Positions 19,379-30,543 of a DNA stretch of 64,000 bases are shown here, piece by piece. The notes under the pieces are model-generated. The model was not told the origin of the DNA. It ran no database searches and saw only the letters and a program-made list of their open reading frames with translations. This DNA comes from Rhynchopus sp. YZ270_cl-10 (Eukaryota; Euglenozoa; Diplonemea; Diplonemida; Diplonemidae): the NCBI GenBank assembly GCA_964035575.1, contig OZ037915.1, positions 992,001-1,056,000 on the forward strand, given 5' to 3'. The position numbers and the translations under genes were made by a program. Numbering within the stretch: the stretch's first letter is position 1; each line of letters begins with the position of its first letter.

Positions 19379-22300
19379 TCATTTGGTGCTAACCCTTTTA
19401 AGCGGATTCTGCCACGAAGCCGCCTCTAAGGGCCTCCCGACCATCTCAGCCATGAAAATGACCGAGCTGCCGGGCAGGCTTTTCAATATCTTATCCATCA
19501 ACACCCAACTCAACGTTCTGTGAAAGACGAGCCCCGACACTGTGGTGGAGGCATCGGTTGTCTCGCTGAGAGAACTCACATCCTCTCTGTAGTCGCGACT
19601 GGTACAGATGAGGATCTGGAGCAAGGCCCCGGTCACCTGCACCTCCCGAACCATTCCTTCCGATATGGATTGGTGCAGAAGCCCTACGAAGCTGTTGACC
19701 GGCACACCCCCGCTGGTATGGCACCATTTACGGAGGATCTGAACAGCGTCAATGTACTTTGCTTTGTCAAAAGTATCGTCCTGAGCGGTTTGGCTGGTTT
19801 CGTCTTGGTTGTCGGTGTCCACAACCACAACATGCCGCAAAGCACCAAACATACGCACAGAGAGTGCCTCTGGCATCAGTTGGTACAACGGTACGTCCTC
19901 CTGCACACCCTTCACCCGGAAGGTGCCCAGGTACTTCACATCCACGAAGGTGCTGATGCGGTGGAAGTACTCCTCAACCGAGTGGTACGCAGACTCTGTG
20001 ACAATAATCTGCCCACCACTACCTGCATCGGAGACGCGGGAGCAGAGGTTCACTGTAGGGCCTTCGTAATCGTAGCCTGAAGGTGGAGGGGGAGGGGAAG
20101 GGGTTGAGGCATTGAAATCAAACTGATGTCTTAATGAGACAAAATTGAGTGCTTTTTTTCTCCATTAGCCAAAAGGTGTTGAATTGATTCTCGTTGCAAA
20201 TTATGGGGTAAAAACGCTTGGTTGTTCCCAAGATAAATCGTTGACTTTGTCTTTGTTGCTTGTTTTCTACACCACGTGGTCCATCGACAGGTGAAATTAG
20301 TTGTCATAAAAATGACAACTGAAATGACATGTAAATCAGTTGTCATGGCAAGTGATTTCTTAAGGGGGGTAGGTGGGGAAATCATGAGCCTACAGGCATT
20401 CCCTCTCAAAAAGTTTGTCAGAAAGGAATACCTGTGATAGAGCGTGTCACTACAGCAGGTCCGATGTGCATTCCACAGCGAACACGGAGGCCTTTGAAGC
20501 CTGGCTCCATTCTGCATGCAGGGTGGCCGAGGATCTCCGAGGGCCAGTCACAGCGGACGAGGTCCATCTGCAGCTCGCAGAGGAAGGCAACCGCGTTGAC
20601 GTGGTCGGCGAAGGCGACCATGAAGGCGTCTCCGATGGTCTTCACCTCGTAGCCTTCGTAGCGCTCGATCAACCCACGGCACATTGCATGGTGCGTCGCT
20701 AGCGCCTGCTCCATACCGCTCGGAAAGGCCTCCCACAGCTCTGAAGAACGCAGGATATCAGTGAAGACGAACGCCATATTCCCTTCTTGAGGTGCGTTTT
20801 TAAGCTTTCTGTACATCTTCCGCCGATGCACCGCAGCGTGAACCGAAAACACCGCCGCAAAGGCAAACGCAACACCAATCACAACAGGAAGCACCACCGA
20901 CACCACCGAACTCCCTCCGTCCCCTTCGCCCATCTCTGGCAACGGAATGCATTGCTTCCCATGCTGCGGGTTGTACATCCCCATCGGGCATGCCTCACAT
21001 ATTTCCCACTCTGCGCGGAAGAACTCTGCTACTGTACAGTTTTCGTGCATCTTCACGAACTCCATCACCTCACCCTCCATATCCATCAGGATCGTTCCGT
21101 CGACCTTAGGGGTGATATACGTCACGTCCTCAATGTGTTGACTCAGGACACTCCATGCCTCGGTTTGTGCATGCTCCTTCCCCACCTCCCCATGTGATTG
21201 AAAATTATATCCATCCCCGTTTTCGCATAAATACGAAAGCGTAGCGACCCTATATGGTACGTCAAACGATATTTCCTGCCAGGTGCCATCGCTTCCGGGG
21301 GTCTCCATATTTGTGATACGGTGGTAAGGTTTTAGGCGGGGGTTGAAGGTGTAGCGGAGCCCGCGTACTTGGAGGAATTGACCGTTCAGCTTTTCGCTTC
21401 TGTTGTATTTGCCTTCAGATGTGACGGTGGAGACCCCATGCTCTAGGGCACGGTACAACTCTGCTGCAGTCATATTCAGATAACACAAATGGTTCTGAAA
21501 AGGAAATGCCCCAGAAATCGCGATTCTCGTAATATTACCTGCTGCCCAGCCGTCTCTCAGGCCACCCCCATTAACAATTTCGATTTGCGAATCGCGGAAG
21601 GTGGACATGCTTTTAGTGAAGAGCTGTCCCAGCTCGCATTCTCCTTCCCTGCAAGGTGAGGTTCTGGAGCCGTCGCTGTGCTTTACGTATCCAGAAGGCA
21701 TGTCTCCGAGGGAGTACCCAAAGATCCGCTGAGAACGGTATGCTCTGTCTACCTCAGACTGCATAAACGCTTCGTCTGCACGGAACTGTGTGTCCCTTAA
21801 GCGATCCGGAATGTTTTCGGTGTCATAACTGCCTACTGTCGCATCCTTCAGGGTAAAAACGTTGCTTTGATTCGAAAAGATTAGATCAAATGTATGCAAT
21901 TTCCCTGGAAGCCCTGCGGTATATACTACCAAAGGCCCTGAATCGTCGGGACGCTCAATATGCTCTGGTTGACCCTGTGTAGTGGGCAGAAGGATCACAT
22001 CAGCACCGCTTTGCTTCAACAAAACAACTTCCTCAGGAGGGGAGTACACCAAGGTCAGAACCACCACTTTGTCGGCCCCGGTGCGCTGAAGGAGCAGAAC
22101 CAAATCCTTCACTAAGGTTCCATAACCTAGCGTGGGAATCCAAAAGCTAGAGGGATAAGCCATGATAAAGCCGATGCGGAAACCGCGAATTGGTTCGGTG
22201 ATGATGCTGTATTGCACCATACCCCTGAAGACCTCCATGCCATCGGACATATGCAAATTCGAGCAGAGAAACGGCTGAAACGAATGCCCAAGCTGCCCTG

Positions 22301-22679
22301 CTACTGCATGACGTTGCGAGAATTTTAGAAAATACGGTTCCACTGCGACAAAAAACCCTGCCTTTGCACGTCCCCACAGACGTTGGTTCAGGTCAAGACC
22401 AGCAGGGTGGAGTTGAATGACCCGGTCAAGCTGGGCAAAATTCCCAATATGCACTGTTCCATCGACACCGTGTCTTGACTCACGGAGCAGCGCGGCAATA
22501 GCAGGGAAACCTCCTTTGCAGCCAGAGGCACTCACATTCTGGCAAGGTGTTGACCAAGACCCATAAGGCTGGATCGGCTGGCGACCCACAACTACAACCC
22601 GTAGTGTAATAGAAACCACAAACTGACTGCACAACAGTGCGAGCATAGTGCCGTGTAAAATAGGGTGCACTTCATTCAC
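19379..22679 (-). CDS. Receptor adenylyl cyclase with 5'-nucleotidase-like ectodomain
   Basis: Exons 22679-20432 and 20076-19379 join in phase (donor GTATTC, acceptor CCTTCAG) to 981 residues. Order: a hydrophobic leader (MLALLCSQFVVSITLRVVVV); an ectodomain of about 560 residues similar to 5'-nucleotidases; one membrane span near residue 610 (VVSVVLPVVIGVAFAFAAVF); and a class III cyclase domain. The cyclase has the metal-binding FTDI and IGD motifs, the purine-selecting Lys in VKTIGD, the YDYEGPTVN segment across the splice, and the catalytic Asn and Arg of NLCSR, so it should make cAMP. The nucleotidase C-domain is well kept (ECELGQLFTKSM, VNGGGLRDGW, GAFPFQNHL, ENGDGYNF). In the N-domain the usual metal ligands (DxHG, GDxxxG, GNHE, GHSH) are not seen; GRQP, GNF, LGHSF and TQGQ stand near the expected places. 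The ectodomain is therefore probably a nucleotide sensor and not an enzyme. Confidence 0.88.
20077..20431 (-). other. Intron of the receptor cyclase gene
   Basis: GTATTC to CCTTCAG. It contains inverted TGTCAT elements (AGTTGTCAT, a short loop, ATGACAACT near 20300) and a second copy at 20336, so this intron also carries a hairpin. Confidence 0.7.
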
Positions 22680-22866
22680 ATCAACATCTGATTTATTTGG
22701 GCTGTTGTTTTGGGGGTTGGGGGTAGGGGTTGAATTGGGAAGAGAAAAAAAATCGCAAAATTTTCACATTTTTGGTTGAGAGTAGACACCCCGAGGAGCT
22801 CCACTATACCCCTTCCAATGTTTTTTTTTGTGTGTAAACACTCTTAGAAATTTAAAAAGAAAGGTA

Positions 22867-22895
22867 AAGATGAAAGCCTGCATGCAGGTCATCTA
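22867..22895 (+). repeat. Hairpin of family A/E with a third inner stem
   Basis: AGATGAAAGCCTGCATGCAG then GTCATCT. The outer stem AGATGA/TCATCT is that of family A, but the inner stem is CCTGC/GCAGG. It lies about 50 bases after the stop of the ankyrin/EF-hand gene. Confidence 0.6.
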
Positions 22896-22946
22896 AAGGG
22901 GCTAGGCTAGGATATGAGAGCTTATTGGAAAGATCTTTAGTTCTGT

Positions 22947-24594
22947 TTATCGACTTTCCAATCTGAGCAGCAATACCGCAAACTGGTCTTGCGTCAACCT
23001 ACCATGTCGGGAGACGCCAAGAGACGCCAGCATGCTGTCCGCTTCGGTATCTGTGAGCGGCACCCCAAAGGTTTCGTACGTTCTGAACAGCGCCTTTGCC
23101 TCGTCATATGAAAGACTGCCCGAGCCGTCCACATCGTATTTTGCAAACTCTGCGTTGATGTGATGCTCATGCATGCCCACCGGAAGACCGGTATCTGTGT
23201 CACGCACCACCAGGTCCGGTATCTCCACCCCTGCCCTCGCCAACGCCTTTGGTCGTTCCGCATTCCGCATCAACGGTGTATGGCTTAAAAAGGATGGTTT
23301 CGAGGGCACCCCTGGTTCGGACAGCACCGCCTCCCACAAGGCAGTGAGCTGTTGTTGGTATTCTTGTGTAACGCATTCGAGCGCAGTGAGTCCCTCGACG
23401 TTGGTGATGCCCACGTCGCGGGTGTGGCTGCGGAGGAGCTCCGAGAGGAATTCCTCTCCCCCGCAGAAGTTGGTGCACGCATGGTGCAGTGGGGTGTTGC
23501 CAGCAGAGTCCTGAGGGAGGTTTGGATGGGGGGTTATTTTGATGAAGCATTTTTTTTTTTTTTGAAAAAAATCAATATCGGTTGTATTAGTGCAGACTAT
23601 AAGTTGTTGTTGCTGTGGGAGGGGGAGGTTATTTGACAGAAAGAAGTGTGTAGCATGGGAAAACTAAAACTGTGGGGGGGTGACATAAACCACCCGGCCC
23701 ACGGGTGAAATGTACGAAAGAAAGCAACCAACTCCAAAATCACCAAAAAAAAACAAAAAACAAAAAAACACATACTATCAAATTGACCGCACACTCCCCA
23801 TCATTGATGAGCAATTTAAGGATTGCACAGGCTCTTTTATAGCGTGTCGCGTTTTCCTTTTCGGCGTTGAGATGTGTGTTCATGCACAGCAGGTGGAGGG
23901 GGCTGCGGCACAGCGTGTCGACACGCTCCGGACAGACCAGCCGCTTGAACTGCTGCAACATAAGCTGACACGTCGCAGGACTCCCAAGCTGCTGTGCGTT
24001 GTGGTGGAAGGGCGAGAGCCCATTCTCATCAAAGATCTCCTTCGCATTGCGCGACGCCATCAACAGCGAATGCCGCTCCCACAACCACTGCTTCAGGGAG
24101 GTCATGTCTTCTACGTCGGGGGTCACTAGGGACGCTATCTTCCATATCTGACAGAGATCCTCACCCCTCGGCACCGACACCCCTACTGAACAGGTTAACG
24201 TCAAACTCTCCAAAGGAGTCGACGAAAGACAACAAAACCGCACCGTCCCCCCCACCTCACCCCATGAATAGACAGCATGCTCCGTCTCGGCATCCGATGA
24301 CTCATCTATCGAGGTTTGGTACCGATAGCGTATTGGTGTCACCTCCTCCACCAGCGACGCATACACGATCACCCTCGCCTTCACAACAGAGATCCCCCCA
24401 GTATAGGGCAGCGCTTTGAACGCGACCTTCAAAGCGAGCGACGTCGTCTGTGGGATGTCCAGCTTCATGAAGTAGTCGGTGTGCGCGCTGAGGTTGCACA
24501 GCTCGAAACATGAGTGGTGAGGAAAGGGGGTGCCGGACATGATGGATTGGATCGTAAGCGTTTTCGCAGGAATAGGGGGCATTACTGAAGGCAT
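22947..24594 (-). CDS. Ankyrin-repeat protein with C-terminal EF-hand
   Basis: Exons 24594-23776 and 23510-22947 join in phase (donor ATA|GTATGT, acceptor CCCTCAG) to 460 residues. Residues 1-170 are a beta-rich N-terminal region of unknown type. Ankyrin repeats follow (ENGLSPFHHNAQQLGSPATC, RSPLHLLCMNTHLNAEKENA, and across the splice VNLIDSAGNTPLHHACTN, NVEGLTALECVTQE). Near the C-terminus is a canonical EF-hand loop, DVDGSGSLSYDE, then a second degenerate hand (LTDTEADSMLASLGVSRHGR). The ankyrin part probably binds a protein partner under calcium control; the partner is unknown. The splice is strongly supported because it restores an ankyrin repeat. Confidence 0.88.
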
Positions 24595-24798
24595 GCTACG
24601 CTAAGTAGGAAGATCTCCACCCGATGGTGCAGCAGGGGCCACGAAGAGAGGGAGAGGGAGAGATTTGTGAAGGCTACGAAGAATTGTTGTGCGAAAAAAA
24701 GGTAACACCAAAAGGAAGGGGGGGTGTCAAATCTGTGGGGTTGAAGGGAGGGTGAAGGGAGAGTCATAGAATGTGGTGTGGAGAACTAATAGGGTAAT

Positions 24799-24926
24799 TT
24801 GGTGTGGCCCGACGACCCCAAAATAGCACAAAAAAATAGCACCTCCCTTCAGCCGCACCAAAAAATCCAGATGCCCAGAATAGCAGAAAATAGCACAAAA
24901 ATAGCACCCCCTTTCAGCCACACCAG
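24799..24926. repeat. TIR family P (TGGTGTGGC ends)
   Basis: TTGGTGTGGCCCGACGACCC ... TTTCAGCCACACCA with two internal AAAATAGCA phrases. A near-identical copy lies at 43583-43709; 55189-55282 has the same ends and a different interior; 57648 has one end only. Confidence 0.75.
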
Positions 24927-24953
24927 TAATTCTTAAAATATGGCTTCAAAAAA

Positions 24954-25770
24954 AAAGTGAAGTTATTAATGCAGGCACCTCCGACTGACCCACGTACGAT
25001 GCCAGCCATCCGGATGAAAGCACAAGTACCCTGCGGCCAACAACAGAAGATGTAAAAAGGAAACCTAATGACTGGCCCGTACCGTAAGAGAACGAGGGCG
25101 GTTCACAACCGCTCGACAGCCGGCGGCCCACCTTCCGTTGAAGAGTTGTGAGCTTACAGGTACTGCAGTTCGCTGCACCCAACGCTTGATGCACGATGGT
25201 CTACACAAGAGAGCAGAAACCCAAAAACACAAAAAGGGGTGGGCGGGGGGGTCACAACATCTCTCTCTTGGCGCCCCATGCTGTACCGACAGTTGGGCCT
25301 CACCCTTTCTCTTAGGGATATACATGGACGTCCTTACAGGCAGCACACCGTAACCCAAAGGCGTGGTAGAGAGACTCCGTAGAGCAACTCTGGCCTGACC
25401 GCTGGCCATTTATGCTCCGGGTGCGAGCACCCATCATAGCATAGGGGGGCCAGCCTGACCCAGCATTTATATACCCTGCCAGGGTGAACTTGCATAAAAG
25501 AGGGCAGGGGCGTTTAGACCCTGAGGACTAGGGGAAGTCCCGCATACCCCAACAGAAAGACAAAGGCTATGCACTGGTGATATAGGAGAGGCAGGGTTGC
25601 TGAAAAACAAAAAGACCCTGAAGGCACAAAAACGCCCCGCATACCCCTCCTCGCCTCCTGTTTTGTAATCTCTCAGGTAGGAGACATCGGTTCGAGCGGT
25701 CAACACCTTCATAGAGTTTCTGGAGGAACGGACCCCCGGATGCAATTTAAGGTCCAGCCCAGGACCCTCA
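24954..25770. repeat. 820-bp GC-rich structured repeat, copy 1
   Basis: More than 99% identical by eye to 34396-35208 (about six differences). It contains many small inverted pairs (GGGCGGTTCACAACCGCTC, CTGGCC/GGCCAG, GGGTGCGAGCACCC). The first 60 bases (family G head: GCAGGCACCTCCGACTGACC) recur alone at 30446, 33988 and 56112. Read on the minus strand the shared head is a 3' end with a T-tail, and the short copies look 5'-truncated, as in a retroposed RNA. No protein or known RNA family was recognised. Confidence 0.75.
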
Positions 25771-25944
25771 AAAAAAAATGTGTGTGTGTGTGGGGTGTCT
25801 TGAGCCTTGGATAGGGGGGTGTGGGGAGACAAAACAGTGAAACCGGCGTGGGTTTGTGAGTTGCTAGCCTTTCCGATGTGTGAGAAAAAGACATGGGGGA
25901 GAGTCAAGCTAGTGGACCTAGAGTCAACGAAAACAGGCCTCTCG

Positions 25945-27099
25945 CTAACTCAGCCGGGTTGGCTCACTGGTGTGTGGGTACAGATGTCTTGTCACAATGA
26001 CGCCATCTGGTTGCATATCCACAACAACGCGTGAACACGGTGATATCGCAAACGCGGATGAGCTTTGCGGTATCACACGCACACAAGACATGGTCGCCAC
26101 ATCATACTGGTGCAAGTCAAAGTTGGATGCATCATCTCCCTCATCATCTCCCTCATCATCTTCGTCATCATTTGTAAGTATCGCGACCACAAGATACTTA
26201 CCACACGGAGTGAACCGCATGCCCTCGACGTCCCCACCCACATCAACATTGTGAAGAGCCGCGCCACTCCAATCATAGAGGTGCACGTTGTTTCCCACCC
26301 CCACAGCAAAGACAGAGGCAGACCGTGAAAGCGCCACTGAACACCACCCTTCCACTGGTACACATGCCACAGACGCACCTGTGTTCACATCCCACAGACG
26401 TACGTTACCCTCGTTGTAGGAGTTAGCGACCACCCACCCACCACAGCGCGACACTTCCATTTTCCTGCACGCCCCCTGGCACGAGAGAAAGCGGAGCAAC
26501 GTCAGGTCTTCGTCATACACAGAGACGCCGTCTCTGCCCCTTGAGACAACAACACCGCCACGCGCGAACACAAACGCAGATAAGCCGTCGACTTCGCGGA
26601 GCACCTCCCCACCCGGAAGCGCAACCTGGAGAAGACAATTCCAACACGCCAGGTAGCAGCGGGTCTTGCACGGCGAGATGGCAGGCCGACTGCACATACC
26701 ATTGCCCATTTTAAATGAAAAGACAGTCTCAAAGGTTTCTGTGTCGAAACCGCCGACATACCCACTCCCGTGCGGGCCATAGACACAGAGCGTTCCACAA
26801 AGCGACAGTGACAGGTATTCTGTAAGGGTTGCAGTGTTTACAGTGTACTCAGCAGGACATTTGATGTCGGCAAAGCAAGGGCGGGCAAGCACAACCTGCA
26901 CCCCTGCATCAAACGCAGTGTCCTGCAGACGGCACGTCCCCTCCAGCACTTGCGTGCCGATGCGCATCTCGACAGACGCAGGCGAGACAGCAAGCGCCGC
27001 GCACGCAACCTCCTTTGCCGCTGCAACGTCCGCCTCGCACGGCACCTCCACTGTCGCAGTCACGCCTGACTCTTCCAGCACAAAGGTCACATCCATCAT
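25945..27099 (-). CDS. Ubiquitin-like/WD40 beta-propeller protein
   Basis: An intronless gene of 384 residues. Residues 1-73 resemble a ubiquitin-like fold (MDVTFVLEESGVTATVEVPC, AAAKEVACAALAVSP, VEMRIGTQVLEG, FDAGVQVVLARP). Residues 90-380 form WD40-type blades (NVRLWDVNTGASVACVPVEG, SASVFAVGVGNNVHLYDWSG, MRFTPCGKYLVVAI, AFAISPCSRVVVDM). An acidic loop (NDDEDDEGDDEGDDASNF) is inserted between two late blades. WD40 propellers are scaffolds; no partner can be named. The ATG follows a pyrimidine stretch with CACAACAG, a possible splice acceptor. The DUF4116-type gene at 44657-46462 also begins with a ubiquitin-like domain. Confidence 0.82.
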   Translation of the reverse strand: MMDVTFVLEESGVTATVEVPCEADVAAAKEVACAALAVSPASVEMRIGTQVLEGTCRLQDTAFDAGVQVVLARPCFADIKCPAEYTVNTATLTEYLSLSLCGTLCVYGPHGSGYVGGFDTETFETVFSFKMGNGMCSRPAISPCKTRCYLACWNCLLQVALPGGEVLREVDGLSAFVFARGGVVVSRGRDGVSVYDEDLTLLRFLSCQGACRKMEVSRCGGWVVANSYNEGNVRLWDVNTGASVACVPVEGWCSVALSRSASVFAVGVGNNVHLYDWSGAALHNVDVGGDVEGMRFTPCGKYLVVAILTNDDEDDEGDDEGDDASNFDLHQYDVATMSCVRVIPQSSSAFAISPCSRVVVDMQPDGVIVTRHLYPHTSEPTRLS

Positions 27100-27543
27100 G
27101 TTGGTAGGGGGTCTGTTGTGTTTGATGTGAATGCGAACGTGGTAATGTGGACTGTACGGCGTTCTTGCACTTTCCCCTTTTGGGGGAGAGAGACGTTTCC
27201 GCTGCTGTTGGACAGTACTTCACGTGGAACATGGGTGCCTATGACAGGAAGGAGAAGGGAGGAAGAGAAGGAGGGAAAGGGGATGGGGAAGGTGAAAAAT
27301 AAATCCAGTCATTTTTTTTTTCTCTCTTCTTTTTGTTGGTTTTTTTTTTTCTTCGAAAAAGGAGGAACATAAAAGGGGGGTGAAAACGCTGCAGGGGAAA
27401 TATGCCTAGGTCTCAACACATAGCACCTATTTGGAGAAAGTAAACACCCAGTAACCCACCTCATTGTATTTTCCAGATGAAAAAGAGAGGGAAAAAAAAA
27501 AAACCAAAAGTGGCCCCAAACCCAGCTCCCCACCAGCCCCCAT

Positions 27544-27570
27544 CCCTCCCGTGGTAATACCACGGGAGGG
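27544..27570. repeat. Perfect inverted repeat with 13-base arms
   Basis: CCCTCCCGTGGTA, one central base, TACCACGGGAGGG. It lies upstream of the WD40 gene. Confidence 0.8.
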
Positions 27571-27726
27571 AGGGGAAATGAAATAAAATAAACGTGAAAA
27601 ATAAACCCAAGACTTGCTTTCAGACGCGGGGGCATTCATCAAAAGAAAAGAAAAGAAAAGAAAAGAAATAAAAACACACATAATCGAGTTAGGATAGGAA
27701 ACAGTTAAACTGGACCAAAAAACAAA

Positions 27727-27785
27727 GTGAAGTTGATAGTGCAAACGCCTCTGGGACGCAGAGCACTGATACTCCGCAGATAAAT
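27727..27785 (+). repeat. Hairpin family B
   Basis: GTGAAGTTGATAGTGCAAAC then GCCTCTGGGACGCAGAGCAC, identical in its core to 2972-3022. It is preceded by an A-run and lies downstream of the gene at 28.1 kb. Confidence 0.7.
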
Positions 27786-28132
27786 AAAGAGGGGGAGGGG
27801 GGCATCAACGTCTCTGGCTGTTCGTGGCTGTTGGAGGTGGTGTGGTGGTGTGGTATGTTGTTAATTGGGATCTACCTGTGTGTCCAAAAAACATTTAGAC
27901 TAGAAATCTTTATTGTTCACACTCTGTTTATTCTAAAAACGGGGTAAAAAAAAAAAACCACGACACAGAAAAGGTGGAGGAGGTAATCTTGAACCCTTCC
28001 CCACCCCCCAGATGACACTACAAAAGCAAAAATCCAAAAGATTTCCCCCCAAAAAAGCCCAAATTTATTCAAATGCGTTTCGTAACCTTAAGCCTCTCTC
28101 CCTCTCTCTGTTGTTTGCCCCTTTGTGCATAC

Positions 28133-28773
28133 CGTGTGCGAGCAACGTTGCATAGGCAAGCCGCTTCTTGTCGAGGTCAGCCTTCTCCAGACGCGTCATT
28201 GCCTTCAGCTTCTCAACCGAGCGTGACGATGCCACCCAGGCGTCGAGCACGTCCGCAACCTTCTTACGCTCAGACTTCTCGTTCAGGAAGTTCGGGTTCA
28301 CGTTGTGCTCCTTGAACACAGGCTGTACAAAAAGAATATTTTTTTTTTGAAAGATTACCACATAAAAACACTACGAGAATAACTTAATTCTTGGTGATAA
28401 AAATCTCCCCAAATCTGTCATATTCATTGCCTGCACTCTGTTTCGCTGTATCGACAATCACTCTATATGCCCTGGCATAAAGATCTGTACTCAATGTTGG
28501 CCGAAGCCTTTGCACAGAAGGCCTAGACACAGATTGCCCTCAACTCCTTCAGGGTAGATTTTATTTCTTCGCAGTTTTCTTTCCTTCTTCATTTTCCCTT
28601 TTCTCCGCTTTGTCATACCTCGAGAAGACGTTTGGCTTCGTGCACCTTCTGCTCAGAGAGCCGGCCCTTTTCGAGAGACGGGATCATTGCGACCTTAAGG
28701 TAGCGCAGCACACCCTCGGACTTCGGGCTCTTTGTCACAGCATCGCCGGCAGGAAGCAGACGCACCAGGTTAG
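28133..28773 (-). CDS. Unrecognised helical protein, two exons of an incomplete gene
   Basis: Two exons are supported: 28773-28619 (acceptor CCTCCACAG, donor GTATGA) and 28322-28133 (acceptor TTTGTACAG, donor GTATGC). They join in phase to read through AKRLLE/PVFKEHNVNPNF. The product is charged and helical (KSEGVLRYLKVAMIPSLEKG, SERKKVADVLDAWVASSRSV, EKADLDKKRLAYATLLAHG). No family was recognised. The first exon entered must be completed by one base from an upstream exon, and the last ends with one base over, so both a 5' exon (above 28.8 kb) and a 3' exon (below 28.1 kb) are missing from this annotation. If the last donor is not used the frame stops at 28065. Confidence 0.6.
28477..28550 (+). 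repeat. Repeat with GATCTGTACTCAATGTTG motif
   Basis: Lies in the intron at 28323-28618. It contains the inverted pair GCCTT/AAGGC. It shares its start and end with 14940-15012 (minus strand). Confidence 0.4.
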
Positions 28774-29248
28774 CTGTGGAGGTGGGGTGAGGTGAGGTGA
28801 TGGGGATATGAACAATACGTGAAGAGAAGTACACAAGGATATCTCTAAATCCGACCCTTTTTGGCCAAATTCCGAAATCCAAATCCAAAAAATTCCCTGT
28901 TTTTTTGATACAGTTTTTGGGCTGTTTTTTGACTTTTTTGCGGGAAATTTTTTTTTTTTCCCCCACAAAACTTTTTCGACATGTTGACAGGGCTCTTGCC
29001 AATCACCCCTTTTGGCCAAAACGGGGTGATTTGGGGTCCCGAGCTTTCCCCCCGTAAAAGCGGTCGCTGCGAGCGCGTCGCGCGCGCGACTCCCTGCCAG
29101 TGCAGGGAGGTGAGGCTTCTTCCCTCTGATGCACAAAATCGTAGAAGGCTGGTGGGGAGAGTGAATCACGATCCATCGTGGGTGTCAGCCTTATCAGTAA
29201 CCTCAGTACATTTATGTAAGAAAAGGTAGTCAAGGCACCCAAAGGTTC

Positions 29249-29430
29249 CTGGCGAAGCCACGGTACGCAACATTTCTAAAAAATGTTGACATAAAATGGC
29301 ACTGTCGTTGGTAATTAGCATCAGGAAAATGCCCGCGCGGGAAATCGGCGCCTCAATACATTATTGCCATCAATTTTGATTTCATATTTTGCTAAAGCGA
29401 AAGCTTCTGGCGAAGCCACGGTACGCAACA
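29249..29430 (+). repeat. Direct repeat TGGCGAAGCCACGGTACGC
   Basis: The phrase TGGCGAAGCCACGGTACGCA occurs at about 29250 and 29409, about 160 bp apart, each followed by ACATTT. The rest of 28.8-29.75 kb holds no gene that could be supported. Confidence 0.5.
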
Positions 29431-29782
29431 TTTGAGATCTCCTCCGTCTTCCAACCCTCATAATTGAATGCGATTGACACGTCTTCTCCTTCTTCTTGTG
29501 CACAACCTCAAATGTCTCCGATGCTGGACGTTTGACTGCAACTGACGCGAACATCTGCACCCACAACAACTACAGCAACTGTCTGCAGGACCAATTTTTT
29601 TCTCGAAAATCCGAGATTTTTATTTTCCCCCCCCTCACTTTTTTCACTTATTTGATCGCGTTGATCGATCGCATCCCACAGGCGAAACTCTCTGGGGGTG
29701 GGGTGGGGTAGAATGTACCTGAAATTGCTGTAGGGAAAAACAGGGAATTTTTTTCAGGGAATTTTTTATTTTCCTGAAATCC

Positions 29783-30396
29783 ATATGGGTCGATTTCAAA
29801 ACCCCCCCCCCCCCCAAAAGTTCTTTTTTGTCTTTTTCATGATATAGGCAGTTTTTTTGCAGTCTGAGGTCCGGAACCGCCCCAAAAACGATTTTCTGGG
29901 AGGTTTTGGGTGGTTTTGGGGCGAAATGGACCTTTTTTGACCATTTTTATGGTATTTTTAGGCTGTTTTTGGCCCTTCTTCTTACACAGCCTATTGGGGG
30001 TCAAAATAGCTATTTTTGACCAAAAAACACAATTTATTTGACGCCAGGAGGCCTCCGTTGGCCCAAATATATCCCAAAAATGGGCTGTGAGCCCAATCCG
30101 ACCTGTTTTGGGCACATTTGGCACTTTTCTTGGTGCTTATTTGATGTTTTTTGGTCAAAAATAGCTATTTTGACCCCCAATAGGCTGTGTAAGAAGAAGG
30201 GCCAAAAACAGCCTAAAAATACCATAAAAATGGTCAAAAAAGGTCCATTTCGCCCCAAAACCACCCAAAACCTCCCAGAAAATCGTTTTTGGGGCGGTTC
30301 CGGACCTCAGACTGCAAAAAAACTGCCTATATCATGAAAAAGACAAAAAAGAACTTTTGGGGGGGGGGGGGGGGGGGGTTTGAAATCGACCCATAT
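29783..30396. repeat. Large foldback element with 250-bp arms
   Basis: The left arm (29783-30028) and right arm (30145-30396) are near-perfect inverted copies, including a poly(C)/poly(G) pair, TCTGAGGTCCGGAACCGCCC against its complement, and ATATGGGTCGATTTCAAA at the tips. The spacer is about 116 bp. ORFs on opposite strands share the same C-terminal 60 residues only because of this symmetry. It has no transposase. Confidence 0.9.
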
Positions 30397-30445
30397 CCAA
30401 ATCCACAATTAGAAAAATCCCTGGAAGTACATCTATAAAAAAAAA

Positions 30446-30520
30446 CTGTGGTTGTTGATGCAGGCACCTCCGACTGACCCACTGTACGATGCCAGCCATC
30501 CGGATGAAAGCACAAAAAAG
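30446..30520 (+). repeat. Family G, short copy
   Basis: GATGCAGGCACCTCCGACTG and ACGATGCCAGCCATCCGGAT, matching the head of the 820-bp repeat, preceded by an A-run. It lies about 25 bases after the stop of the CSTF3-like gene. Confidence 0.7.
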
Positions 30521-30543
30521 GTTGGCATGAACTACAAAATCCC

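Noticed and set aside
25510-25720. RNase P-like or tRNA-like phrases in the 820-bp repeat (GGACTAGGGGAAGTCC, ACAGAAAG, GGTTCGAGC)
   Set aside because: The phrases are in the wrong order and spacing for RNase P RNA, and no cloverleaf could be drawn around GGTTCGAGC.
29837-30337. Two ORFs sharing a 60-residue C-terminus on opposite strands
   Set aside because: The shared sequence comes from the two arms of the foldback element, not from homologous proteins.
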